Both the position numbers and the translations under genes were made by a program. 7,512 nt of DNA. Source: Syntrophomonadaceae bacterium. GTDB taxonomy: Bacteria > Bacillota > Syntrophomonadia > Syntrophomonadales > Syntrophomonadaceae. The notes beneath the pieces are model-generated. The model saw only the letters and a list, made by a program, of their open reading frames with translations, ran no database searches and was not told the origin of the DNA. The stretch is from contig JAQUBU010000101.1 of NCBI GenBank assembly GCA_028686565.1, forward strand, positions 1 to 7,512. Direction: 5' to 3'. The first letter of the stretch is position 1; each line of letters starts with the position of its first letter. Shown here piece by piece: positions 1 to 4,780 of the stretch.

Positions 1-146
1 CTAGCGTACTTGTCATTGCGAGAAGCGCAGCGACGCGGCAATCTTCCTCGCTTTTGTTTACGTAATCAATGACCGGGGGAAGATTGCCGCGCTGCGCTCG
101 CAATGACAGGAAGGCGCTGCGCTCCTTGCAATGACAAGTACGCTAG
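1..146. repeat. Long nested inverted repeat, REP/MITE-like
   Basis: The outer arms are 1-20 and 127-146 (CTAGCGTACTTGTCATT against AATGACAAGTACGCTAG, 19 of 20 bases complementary). Inside, 11-47 pairs with 78-108 apart from small gaps (TGTCATTGCGAG against CTCGCAATGACA, and CGCGGCAATCTTCC against GGAAGATTGCCGCG). The whole block could fold into a long hairpin. The TCATTGCGAG...GCAATCTTCC wording resembles dispersed non-coding repeats found in many bacterial genomes; that link is from memory of the pattern. No coding frame is evident. The block starts exactly at the window edge, so it may extend to the left. Confidence 0.8.
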
Positions 147-217
147 TTTCATAACAATGACAGGTACGGTAGCTCCTCGGAATGACAAGTACGCTGGTTT
201 CATGACAATGACACTAC
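130..217. repeat. Direct repeat, 51-bp period
   Basis: A unit beginning AATGACAAGTACGCT at 130 recurs at 181. Positions 130-162 and 181-213 match at 31 of 33 bases. A shorter degenerate copy of the core (AATGACAGGTACGG) lies between them at 156-169. The first unit overlaps the right arm of the inverted repeat at 1-146, so the direct copies look like partial tandem duplications of the arm. Positions 218-307 are AT-rich and show nothing further that I can name. Confidence 0.75.
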
Positions 218-307
218 CTTGGTGCATAGTATCATAAGTCAATTGCGAAAGTTGAATTATAGTATCTTAACGGATAATTTTTAATAAATTTCATAAATTT
301 CAGTTTA

Positions 308-832
308 TTATTCTTTTTGCAGGATAATGGTTTTTACCTTATCTTCTCTTACTTGAAATATTATGTTATTACCTACCCCGTATACCGCATCAAAGTCGCT
401 TGATTTGCCCGGATGACCGACAGAGGAATAATTGGGCCCATACTTCTCAACAACCAGGGTGAAGGGGTCTCCTACTTTAATACCCCTATAAGTTTGGATT
501 TCCTGACTATTTAAATGCAATTTCTGGAGAAACTTCTCATCCTCATCAAAGGTTAATAGACAATCGATATTATCAGGCTTATAAATAGTACTCATTCCTA
601 AGGTTTTGCCTTGGGGGAAAACTTTAATAGCCTCATCACGGGTAGAAGTACCGACCAATAAGATACTATTTCCGCTGTTAACTCTAAAATCTGTTTCTTC
701 CAGTACCAACTGTTCTTGCGGGACAATGGTTTCAAGCTGGGCACGATCTTTGGATATAAAAAACGCAGTTGTGGATATAACGACAACAAAGAATAAAACC
801 AAGGCATATTCCTTTTTCTTGTTTGTTTGCAA
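308..832 (-). CDS. Membrane-anchored protein of unknown function, two-module
   Basis: This 174-residue protein starts with TTG. The start is supported by GAAAGGAG (841-848) eight bases upstream and by the signal-like N-terminus that follows. Residues 1-8 are basic, residues 9-26 form one hydrophobic segment without a lipobox cysteine, and the rest is hydrophilic, so the protein is probably anchored in the membrane with its C-terminal part outside. The extracellular part seems to hold two related modules: about 58-108 (GTSTRDEAIKVFP...LLTFDEDEKFLQKLHL) and about 116-173 (RGIKVGDPFTLVVEKYG...IIFQVREDKVKTIIL). Each runs from a 'G-x-S/D...A/V-x-x-x-F/Y' helix into paired strands, recalling the SmpA/BLIP-like fold. 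The fold and the duplication are inference. It is divergent from the radical SAM gene and stands alone here. I do not recognise the family. Confidence 0.75.
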   Translation of the reverse strand: MQTNKKKEYALVLFFVVVISTTAFFISKDRAQLETIVPQEQLVLEETDFRVNSGNSILLVGTSTRDEAIKVFPQGKTLGMSTIYKPDNIDCLLTFDEDEKFLQKLHLNSQEIQTYRGIKVGDPFTLVVEKYGPNYSSVGHPGKSSDFDAVYGVGNNIIFQVREDKVKTIILQKE

Positions 833-907
833 AATAAGTGCTCCTTTCAGCTAAACGAATACGTATGTAAATCTATTAATTAATTCTGGATATTTTATTA
901 AGTTCAA

Positions 908-936
908 ATGACTAAATCTTATTATACAATGATAAT
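908..936 (+). promoter_or_regulatory. Candidate sigma-A promoter for the radical SAM gene
   Basis: ATGACT (908-913, four of six matches to TTGACA, including the TGAC core) is separated by 17 bases from GATAAT (931-936, five of six to TATAAT). The predicted start, near 943, leaves a leader of about 28 bases before the ATG at 971. On the other strand TATAAT (921-926) could serve the divergent gene, but its -35 match is poor. Confidence 0.45.
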
Positions 937-970
937 GGCTCAATAAATAGGACAGCTAGGAGAAAAACAG

Positions 971-1906
971 ATGGCAAATCATCTCTGGGATGGTAAACGC
1001 TATAATAGCTTGAATTATCAAATGCGGCGAAAATTTGGACAAAAAGTTTTTAAAATAGCTCTTGATGGCGGGTTCACATGTCCTAACCGGGATGGTACCT
1101 ACTCTCAATTGGGATGCCTTTTTTGCAGTGCCAGGGGGGCAGGAGATTTTGCCGGTGATAGAAACAGCAGTATTGAAGAGCAGTTTCACCAACTTAAGAA
1201 AGTGATGCACAAAAAATGGGGAACAGGGAAATATATTGCCTATTTTCAGGCTTTCTCAAACACCTATGCACCAGCTGACAAACTGCGCAAAATATATCAG
1301 TCAGCCTTGCAGCAAGAAGGAGTAGTGGGACTGGCAGTGGCAACTCGACCAGATTGCCTTCCTCCGGAGGTAATGGACCTGTTAGGGGAGATTAACCAGC
1401 ATGTTTATCTCTGGGTGGAACTTGGGTTGCAATCTATACACCTTAAGACCTCACGATTGCTTAATCTTCACTATACATTCGAGAATTTCGCGGTTGCGCT
1501 TAAGCATTTGCATGAGCGAAGAATTGAAAGCTGTGCTCACATTATATTGGGACTTCCCGGAGAAAACCGGGAAGATATGCTTGCTACCGGCAGGAAAGTA
1601 GCTTCCCTGCCTATTAAAGGGATAAAAATCCATGCGCTTCACCTTATGAAAAATACACCTCTGGTAAAGCTATACCAGGATGACAGCTTTGATTTTTTAA
1701 CGCGCGAGCAGTATGTCAACCTGGTAGTGGATATATTGGAAATGCTCAGCCCGGAAGTGGTTGTTCATCGTTTGACCGGAGATAGTCCTAGAGAATTACT
1801 CCTTGAACCCCAATGGACTTTAAATAAATGGGAAGTATTAAATCTGATTGATAAGGTTTTGATTGAACGGGATTCTTGGCAGGGTAAGTTCTATTCAAAA
1901 GAATAA
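971..1906 (+). CDS. ytqA: TIGR01212-family radical SAM protein (YtqA/YhcC type)
   Basis: The 311-residue protein has the radical SAM cluster-binding cysteines in the spacing of the YhcC/YtqA family: C37, C49 and C52 (CPNRDGT...GCLFC). Other family signatures follow: YFQAFSNTYAP (91-101), ATRPDCLPP (124-132), ELGLQS (150-155) and HIILGLPGE (190-198). The length is normal for the family. The cysteines should hold a [4Fe-4S] cluster that reductively cleaves S-adenosylmethionine. In Bacillus subtilis the homologue YtqA (also named MnmL) acts in making the mnm5s2U wobble-uridine modification of tRNA, converting cmnm5 to nm5; I transfer this by family membership. The usual partner methyltransferase MnmM (YtqB) is not in this window. 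The ATG is preceded by AGGAG (958-962) at eight bases. The gene is monocistronic here. I am very sure of the family, less sure of the substrate. Confidence 0.95.
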   Translation: MANHLWDGKRYNSLNYQMRRKFGQKVFKIALDGGFTCPNRDGTYSQLGCLFCSARGAGDFAGDRNSSIEEQFHQLKKVMHKKWGTGKYIAYFQAFSNTYAPADKLRKIYQSALQQEGVVGLAVATRPDCLPPEVMDLLGEINQHVYLWVELGLQSIHLKTSRLLNLHYTFENFAVALKHLHERRIESCAHIILGLPGENREDMLATGRKVASLPIKGIKIHALHLMKNTPLVKLYQDDSFDFLTREQYVNLVVDILEMLSPEVVVHRLTGDSPRELLLEPQWTLNKWEVLNLIDKVLIERDSWQGKFYSKE

Positions 1907-1914
1907 ATATTAAA

Positions 1915-1994
1915 TTACACCTAACAAGTTTTATTTAGTTGACCCTTAAAAAATCGTAAAATCTAATGTAGGATACATAAATATTTAGGTGTAA
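1915..1994. repeat. 10-bp inverted repeat, 60-bp spacing
   Basis: TTACACCTAA (1915-1924) and TTAGGTGTAA (1985-1994) are perfect reverse complements. They begin 8 bp after the radical SAM stop codon and enclose the promoter at 1939-1967. The 60-bp loop makes a simple terminator unlikely, and no T-run follows. They could be ends of a small insertion remnant or a regulator site pair; no target duplication is seen. Confidence 0.5.
1939..1967 (+). promoter_or_regulatory. Sigma-A promoter upstream of the non-coding stretch
   Basis: TTGACC (1939-1944, five of six) and TCTAAT (1962-1967, five of six) are separated by exactly 17 bases. Transcription would start near 1974. The first credible gene downstream is the small protein at 2277, so the transcript would have a 5' leader of about 300 bases or be a non-coding RNA in its own right. 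Confidence 0.55.
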
Positions 1995-2220
1995 AGTCTT
2001 GGATGGAAAACATCTTCAGCTTGTCTTGCAGTTCAAGGGGTACCGGGAAAAATACACATCACTGCTTCGTTGCCCTCTCGTGACATCCGTGTCGTTCGCC
2101 CCCTTTTCTTGCTTGCCTTTGCTGGGTGTTATTGCGATGCTCCGCCGACATCCGCACATATCTATGCATCCCACATTATCAAACTGGGATTTCTTCAGGG
2201 GTTACAATTTTGGTTAATTA
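1995..2220. other. Gene-free stretch, base composition unlike its flanks
   Basis: About 225 bases, clearly richer in G+C than the AT-rich DNA on both sides. One frame stays open from a TTG at 1999 to 2217, but it has no ribosome binding site and its translation resembles no family I know, so I do not call it a gene. Two loose direct repeats are visible: GACATCCG (2082-2089 and 2147-2154) and TTCAAGGGGTAC/TTCAGGGGTTAC (2032 and 2194). A small hairpin, ATCCCA/TGGGAT, lies at 2168-2190. It could be a structured leader, an RNA or a decayed dispersed repeat. Confidence 0.4.
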
Positions 2221-2276
2221 TAGAAGATGAATGAAGCAATAAAATTATTTGCATACTACTACTGGAGGTGAATATA

Positions 2277-2408
2277 ATGAGCAAGCAAAAAACAGAAAAA
2301 AATAAAAGCCGGGATACCGGCCAAAAAACCAAAAAAAGCTCGGATAAAGTGAAAAGTACCGGTCAGGAAGGTGTATTAAACGATAACAAAGGTTGGAATG
2401 GTGTATAA
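2277..2408 (+). CDS. Small lysine-rich hydrophilic protein (43 aa)
   Basis: An ATG at 2277 opens a 43-codon frame ending in TAA. It is preceded by GGAGGTG (2264-2270) at six bases, among the best ribosome binding sites in the window, which is the main reason to call it a gene. The product has ten lysines and one arginine against five acidic residues, no hydrophobic segment and no cysteine, and ends in N-D-N-K-G-W-N-G-V. It contains a weak internal echo: a T-G-Q tripeptide at 14-16 and again at 28-30, each in a K/S-rich setting. It is probably disordered and cytoplasmic. Size and composition recall minor small spore proteins or nucleic-acid-binding peptides, but I cannot match it to any named family. 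CATACTA (2252-2258) resembles a sigma-G -10 box, but would place the start inside the ribosome binding site. Confidence 0.7.
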   Translation: MSKQKTEKNKSRDTGQKTKKSSDKVKSTGQEGVLNDNKGWNGV

Positions 2409-2415
2409 CGGATTT

Positions 2416-2437
2416 AGGGAGGCATAAAGACTTCCCT
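2416..2437 (+). terminator. Weak hairpin after the small lysine-rich gene
   Basis: AGGGAGG (2416-2422) pairs with CTTCCCT (2431-2437), seven base pairs including one G-T, loop of eight bases. Only GCAGGTTTAT follows, so the T-run is poor. Placement eight bases after the TAA suggests termination or 3' end protection. Confidence 0.3.
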
Positions 2438-2471
2438 GCAGGTTTATAGCTTAATCGCAGCGTTATTTTTA

Positions 2472-2518
2472 AAAGCCCGCTCTAGCATAAACTTAGGGAC
2501 GCTACAAGCGCGGGCTTT
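2472..2518. terminator. Two-tier stem-loop, possible bidirectional terminator
   Basis: AAAGCCCGC (2472-2480) pairs with GCGGGCTTT (2510-2518), nine perfect base pairs. Within the 29-base loop TAGC (2483-2486) pairs with GCTA (2501-2504), giving a second tier. On the plus strand the stem ends in CTTTCT; on the minus strand it is followed by TAAAAATAACG. Neither T-run is strong. It lies between the convergent small gene (plus) and the tRNA (minus), a usual position for a shared terminator. Confidence 0.5.
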
Positions 2519-2545
2519 CTCATGCCTTGATCTCATTTGTCCTGC

Positions 2546-2568
2546 AAAAATTAGCAGACTTGGTCTGC
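2546..2568 (-). terminator. Second terminator downstream of tRNA-Leu
   Basis: Read on the minus strand, GCAGAC-CAA-GTCTGC (2554-2568, six base pairs, three-base loop) is followed by TAATTTTT, a classic if short intrinsic terminator. It sits just behind the larger hairpin at 2576-2597 and would catch read-through from the tRNA. Confidence 0.6.
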
Positions 2569-2575
2569 AATAAGA

Positions 2576-2597
2576 AAGGAGGCCATTAGGCCTCCTT
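2576..2597 (-). terminator. tRNA-Leu terminator hairpin
   Basis: AAGGAGGCC (2576-2584) and GGCCTCCTT (2589-2597) form nine perfect base pairs around a four-base loop. On the minus strand it starts nine bases after the tRNA CCA end and is followed by TCTTATT. On the plus strand AATTTTCT follows, so it could work both ways, though the gene it plainly serves is the tRNA. Confidence 0.75.
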
Positions 2598-2606
2598 AAT
2601 TTTCTA

Positions 2607-2693
2607 TGGTGCGGCAGAAGGGACTTGAACCCCCACAACATTGCTGCCATACGGACCTGAACCGTACGCGTCTGCCAGTTCCGCCACTGCCGC
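2607..2693 (-). tRNA. tRNA-Leu, anticodon CAG
   Basis: The 87-base gene, including an encoded CCA, reads leucine CUG codons. On the minus strand the acceptor stem is GCGGCAG with CTGCCGC, the discriminator base is A as expected for leucine, and ACCA ends the gene (2607-2610). The anticodon stem TACGG/CCGTA encloses TTCAGGT, with CAG at 2657-2659. The T arm reads GGGGTTCAAGTCCC, and the D arm contains GCGGAACTGGCAGACGC. A long variable arm lies between the anticodon and T stems, marking it as class II (Leu/Ser/Tyr). It is a single tRNA with its own promoter and terminators rather than part of a cluster. Confidence 0.97.
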
Positions 2694-2719
2694 ATATTTT
2701 AATAATCTCAGCAAAAGAA

Positions 2720-2749
2720 ATTATATTATAAGCTAACAAGTATTGTCAA
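2720..2749 (-). promoter_or_regulatory. tRNA-Leu promoter
   Basis: Read on the minus strand, a perfect TTGACA (2744-2749) is followed after 18 bases by a perfect TATAAT (2720-2725). A second TATAAT at 2725-2730 is too close to this -35. Transcription would begin near 2713, about 20 bases before the mature tRNA end. Confidence 0.8.
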
Positions 2750-2810
2750 GCCTTTATTAGAACAGGCAACTATAATTTAAACTCCTCAGGCAAAAAAAAT
2801 GTAATAAAAA

Positions 2811-2930
2811 CTACATTTGTTCTATAACTCTTATTGCCAATAGTGTCATCTTAAACAATAAAGCTAAAGTTAAAATTATAAGCAAAAGAGCAGACTTATT
2901 ATAAAATATTTTCTTAAGCTTGTCTAACAT
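2811..2930 (-). CDS. Small single-span membrane protein (39 aa)
   Basis: An ATG at 2930 opens a 39-codon frame that ends in TAG. AGGTG (2936-2940), five bases before the ATG, is a plausible ribosome binding site. The product has a basic, amphipathic start (MLDKLKKIFYNK), a hydrophobic segment at about 13-26 (SALLLIILTLALLF), then K27 and a second hydrophobic stretch at 28-33 ending in RVIEQM. This is a typical small single-pass protein with positive charge on the N-terminal, presumably cytoplasmic, side. It lies alone in AT-rich DNA, upstream of tRNA-Leu on the same strand. I know no family. AT-rich DNA makes short frames with leucine-rich products fairly likely by chance, so the ribosome binding site and the charge pattern carry the call. 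A peptide toxin is one possibility; no antitoxin RNA is evident. Confidence 0.5.
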   Translation of the reverse strand: MLDKLKKIFYNKSALLLIILTLALLFKMTLLAIRVIEQM

Positions 2931-2940
2931 CAATACACCT

Positions 2941-3131
2941 CACCAAAATAATTTAAAATATATCATTGTTAAAATAATCCAAGTCTTTAATTATATTATA
3001 ATAAACATTATATAACATAAAGCAGCTTTAAAAAACATTAAAAGAAAGCAACTTTGGCCTAATTGTTACACGGTTTTACATATGCTATATGATAATATAA
3101 CAAAGACATTATCCACTCCTTTTCCTTACAT
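2941..3131. other. AT-rich intergenic DNA
   Basis: No credible gene on either strand. It holds the presumed 5' region of the small membrane protein (minus) and, near the right end, the start of the possible small RNA (plus). A near-repeat AAAGCAGCTTT/AAAGCAACTTT occurs at 3020-3030 and 3046-3056. No promoter of good quality is seen for the minus-strand gene. Confidence 0.4.
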
Positions 3132-3162
3132 ACGCCTGGCTTCGGCCGGGTGTTTTGTTTTA
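3099..3162 (+). ncRNA. Possible small RNA or aborted leader upstream of dut
   Basis: A strong terminator ends here with no gene in front of it on the plus strand. A weak promoter, TTGTTA (3063-3068) and TATGAT (3088-3093) with a long 19-base spacer, would give a transcript of about 60 bases. The would-be unpaired part contains CTCCTTTTCCTT (3116-3127), which is complementary to Shine-Dalgarno sequences, a feature seen in Gram-positive regulatory RNAs. The ends are estimates. An alternative is that the terminator is the relic of a lost gene. Confidence 0.3.
3132..3161 (+). terminator. Intrinsic terminator with UUCG tetraloop
   Basis: ACGCCTGGC (3132-3140), TTCG, GCCGGGTGT (3145-3153) form a nine-pair stem with two G-T pairs, closed by a C(UUCG)G tetraloop, and run into TTTTGTTTTAT. 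The T-run exists only on the plus strand. It isolates the dut promoter from upstream transcription. Confidence 0.85.
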
Positions 3163-3189
3163 TAAAAAAAGCTTTGCTAATTTGTTCTA

Positions 3190-3218
3190 TGGAGAGAATT
3201 GGTTTTGACTGTTATAAT
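3190..3218 (+). promoter_or_regulatory. dut promoter with extended -10
   Basis: TATAAT (3213-3218) is perfect and is preceded by TGT, making an extended -10 element. TGGAGA (3190-3195) is a four-of-six -35 at 17 bases. Transcription would start near 3225, about 40 bases before the dut ATG. Confidence 0.65.
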
Positions 3219-3264
3219 GAAAAAGAAGTTGAAGTTAAAATGAAGGAAGACATGGAGGTATAAT

Positions 3265-3651
3265 ATGGAGAAGATCGAGGTGCAGTTCAAAAAACTGGTT
3301 GATTATGCAAGAATACCTGAGTATGAGACCAGAGGAGCTGCTGGTTGTGACATCAGTGTTGCTATTTTAGAAGAAGTAGTACTTTATCCTCATGAGGTTA
3401 AGACCTTACCTACAGGTTTTGCCATTAAAATTCCGGATTCTTACGAAGCCCAAATAAGAAGCCGTTCCGGAATGGCGAAAAAAGGAATTGTAGTAGTTAA
3501 CTCACCAGCTACTATTGACTCAGAACATGTAGGTGAAGTTCAGGTTCTTTTATTGAATGTTTCTGATAAACCAGTTCGTGTCTTACCCGAACAAAAGGTA
3601 GCACAAATAGTTTTCAGCCCAGTAGTGAGGGCTCAATTTGCAGATGAATAG
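3265..3651 (+). CDS. dut: dUTPase (dUTP diphosphatase), short form lacking motif V
   Basis: The family hydrolyses dUTP to dUMP and pyrophosphate, keeping uracil out of DNA and supplying thymidylate synthesis; it acts as a cytoplasmic trimer. Motif I is AAGCDI (25-30), motif II RSRSGMA (65-71), motif III NSPATIDSEHVGEV (79-92, catalytic D85), motif IV PEQKVAQIVF (108-117). The start is fixed by GGAGG (3254-3258) six bases before ATG. At 128 residues it is about 15-20 short of the usual length and ends at RAQFADE without the glycine-rich arm (motif V, RGxGGFGSTG) that closes over the substrate. In motif III the usual Tyr that stacks on the deoxyribose is His88, and the usual Gly is Ala82. In motif IV the usual Gly is Glu109. 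The fold is certain; normal activity is doubtful. It may be a decaying gene or a divergent dUTPase-like protein. Confidence 0.88.
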   Translation: MEKIEVQFKKLVDYARIPEYETRGAAGCDISVAILEEVVLYPHEVKTLPTGFAIKIPDSYEAQIRSRSGMAKKGIVVVNSPATIDSEHVGEVQVLLLNVSDKPVRVLPEQKVAQIVFSPVVRAQFADE

Positions 3652-3786
3652 TTAGATGAATTTTAGGAATTATCCAAATCATTAATCCGAAAGGATGAAG
3701 GGGATTATACTTGTGGCAGTTCGAGTAAAGGTATAGTCCCTGATGATATCCATATGGGATACAAATTTGCATTTTATGAAGTATAG
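3652..3786 (+). pseudogene. Possible decayed 3' end of dut
   Basis: Reading on in the dut frame past TAG (3649-3651) gives LDEF, a second TAG (3664-3666), then 39 open codons to TAG at 3784. ADE-LDEF fits the acidic linker usual in front of motif V. Further on, RKDEGDYTCGSSSKG (3688-3732) resembles a degraded R-G-E-G-G-F-G-S-T-G arm, lying about five residues further from motif IV than usual. This is a resemblance seen by eye, not an alignment score. If right, dut has lost its end by point mutations rather than deletion. Confidence 0.35.
3699..3741. repeat. Stem-loop in the dut 3' region
   Basis: AGGGGATTATAC (3699-3710) pairs with GTATAGTCCCT (3731-3741): eleven pairs with one bulged G and one T-G pair around a 20-base loop. 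A smaller hairpin, TATCC/GGATA, follows at 3747-3761. No T-run follows on either strand, so neither is a standard intrinsic terminator. This lies between the convergent dut and methyltransferase genes. Confidence 0.5.
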
Positions 3787-3805
3787 ACTATTTTAACTGC
3801 GAAAA

Positions 3806-4669
3806 TTATTGCGATTTTTGCCAAACCATCATTCCTACCACCGCAGAGATCTGCTGCTTAATACTATCTCCACAAGAGTGTTTTGCAATAACACTATCAA
3901 TAATGGCTTCTATCTCCGGGCTTACAGGAGAGATATTTTTTACGATATCCAGTATTTCGCTTTTATATGAATCAATATCCTGTGATTGTTGGTTGTGAGT
4001 TTTCGTAAAAGTGATACTTGGTTTAAGCCCAAGCGAGTAAATTATATTAAAGGGGAAAATAATATCGTTAAAATGGTTTTTATACTTGCGATTAAACAGT
4101 CTGGTTAATACTTCATCGTGAAGAGAGAGCTTTTTGGAGCCTGAGAATCCACTGAAATAACACCATTTCTTGGAGGAGAGCATCATTTTTTCAATGGCTT
4201 TCTGGTCGTGAACTCCAGGACACATGGAAGCAAAAACCAGGTCGAAGTTATTCTCCCAGCCATTTTGCTTTATGTCAATATCTTCCCAAAGACCTTCAAC
4301 TGTTGTAATACTTCCGGGCAATTCAGGAGGCATGACGGACCGCAAAATTTCCAGCATTTTAGGAGCAGGATCAATTGCCACTACATCAATATTCATAGCA
4401 GCAAAAGGAATAGCAAAAGACCCTGGTCCCGAACCTATATCGAGAATCCTCATTCCCGGTTTGATAATATCAAAGGAATCCAGAAAATCGAAAACCTGTT
4501 TGGTTCTTGATGATTTGCTCGCAGAATAAATAGTTGACCGGGCAAAATCCTCAGCACGGTTATTCCAGTAATTACTTTGAGAAAAACGGCTGCCAGAATA
4601 ACCCTTATTATTCTCGCGGAATTTTTTCCATTCCCGATCCCAAAAATCAGGAGATAGTACTGAATCCAT
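3806..4669 (-). CDS. Class I SAM-dependent methyltransferase
   Basis: The 287-residue soluble protein has a Rossmann-type methyltransferase core. Motif I is LDIGSGPGSFAIP (76-88), the acidic residue that binds the ribose of S-adenosylmethionine is D100 in VVAIDPAPKML (96-106), and NFDLVFASM (141-149) is the motif IV region. Before the core lies a polar N-terminal part (1-70) with F-W-D-R-E-W and N-Y-W-N-N-R-A-E segments. After it comes a mostly helical region of about 110 residues that may set the substrate. The ATG at 4669 follows CAGGTG at five bases. The substrate cannot be read from the sequence: proteins of this look are annotated only as type 11/12 methyltransferases. It is convergent with dut and divergent from the isochorismatase-family gene, with 111 bp between the two starts. 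The enzyme class is sure, the role unknown. Confidence 0.9.
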   Translation of the reverse strand: MDSVLSPDFWDREWKKFRENNKGYSGSRFSQSNYWNNRAEDFARSTIYSASKSSRTKQVFDFLDSFDIIKPGMRILDIGSGPGSFAIPFAAMNIDVVAIDPAPKMLEILRSVMPPELPGSITTVEGLWEDIDIKQNGWENNFDLVFASMCPGVHDQKAIEKMMLSSKKWCYFSGFSGSKKLSLHDEVLTRLFNRKYKNHFNDIIFPFNIIYSLGLKPSITFTKTHNQQSQDIDSYKSEILDIVKNISPVSPEIEAIIDSVIAKHSCGDSIKQQISAVVGMMVWQKSQ

Positions 4670-4780
4670 AACAGCACCTGCTTTCCTATGTTTATCTTTA
4701 AATATTATCGTTTTGTCTTTAATTACTATGTGATCTAATGATAGAATAATTTTATCCTATTTTACGGAGGAGTGGTAGAA
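4670..4780. promoter_or_regulatory. Divergent promoter region
   Basis: This 111-bp AT-rich region must hold the promoters of the methyltransferase (minus) and of the isochorismatase-family gene (plus). On the plus strand, TTGTCT (4713-4718) pairs with TCTAAT (4734-4739) only at a short 15-base spacer; TAGAAT (4742-4747) is another -10 candidate without a good -35. On the minus strand, GATAAT (at 4704-4709) has no clear -35. No operator palindrome stands out. Confidence 0.35.

Noticed and set aside
1..217. CRISPR array
   Set aside because: Repeats are few, irregular, degenerate and partly inverted, with no uniform spacers and no cas genes.
1999..2217. Open frame of 72 codons beginning with TTG
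   Set aside because: No Shine-Dalgarno sequence in front, a low-complexity translation with no recognisable family and stops in the other starts nearby; better read as non-coding DNA.
2252..2258. CATACTA as a sigma-G (forespore) -10 box for the small lysine-rich gene, with TGAATG at 2228 as -35
   Set aside because: It would start transcription inside the ribosome binding site and leave a leader of about a dozen bases; the match may be chance in AT-rich DNA.
4208..4529. Overlapping plus-strand frames of about 100 codons opposite the methyltransferase
   Set aside because: They are antisense shadows of a gene with clear methyltransferase motifs and lack ribosome binding sites.
4772..4780. GTG start three codons upstream for the isochorismatase-family gene
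   Set aside because: The GTG overlaps the GGAGGAG ribosome binding site; the ATG at 4781 has correct spacing.
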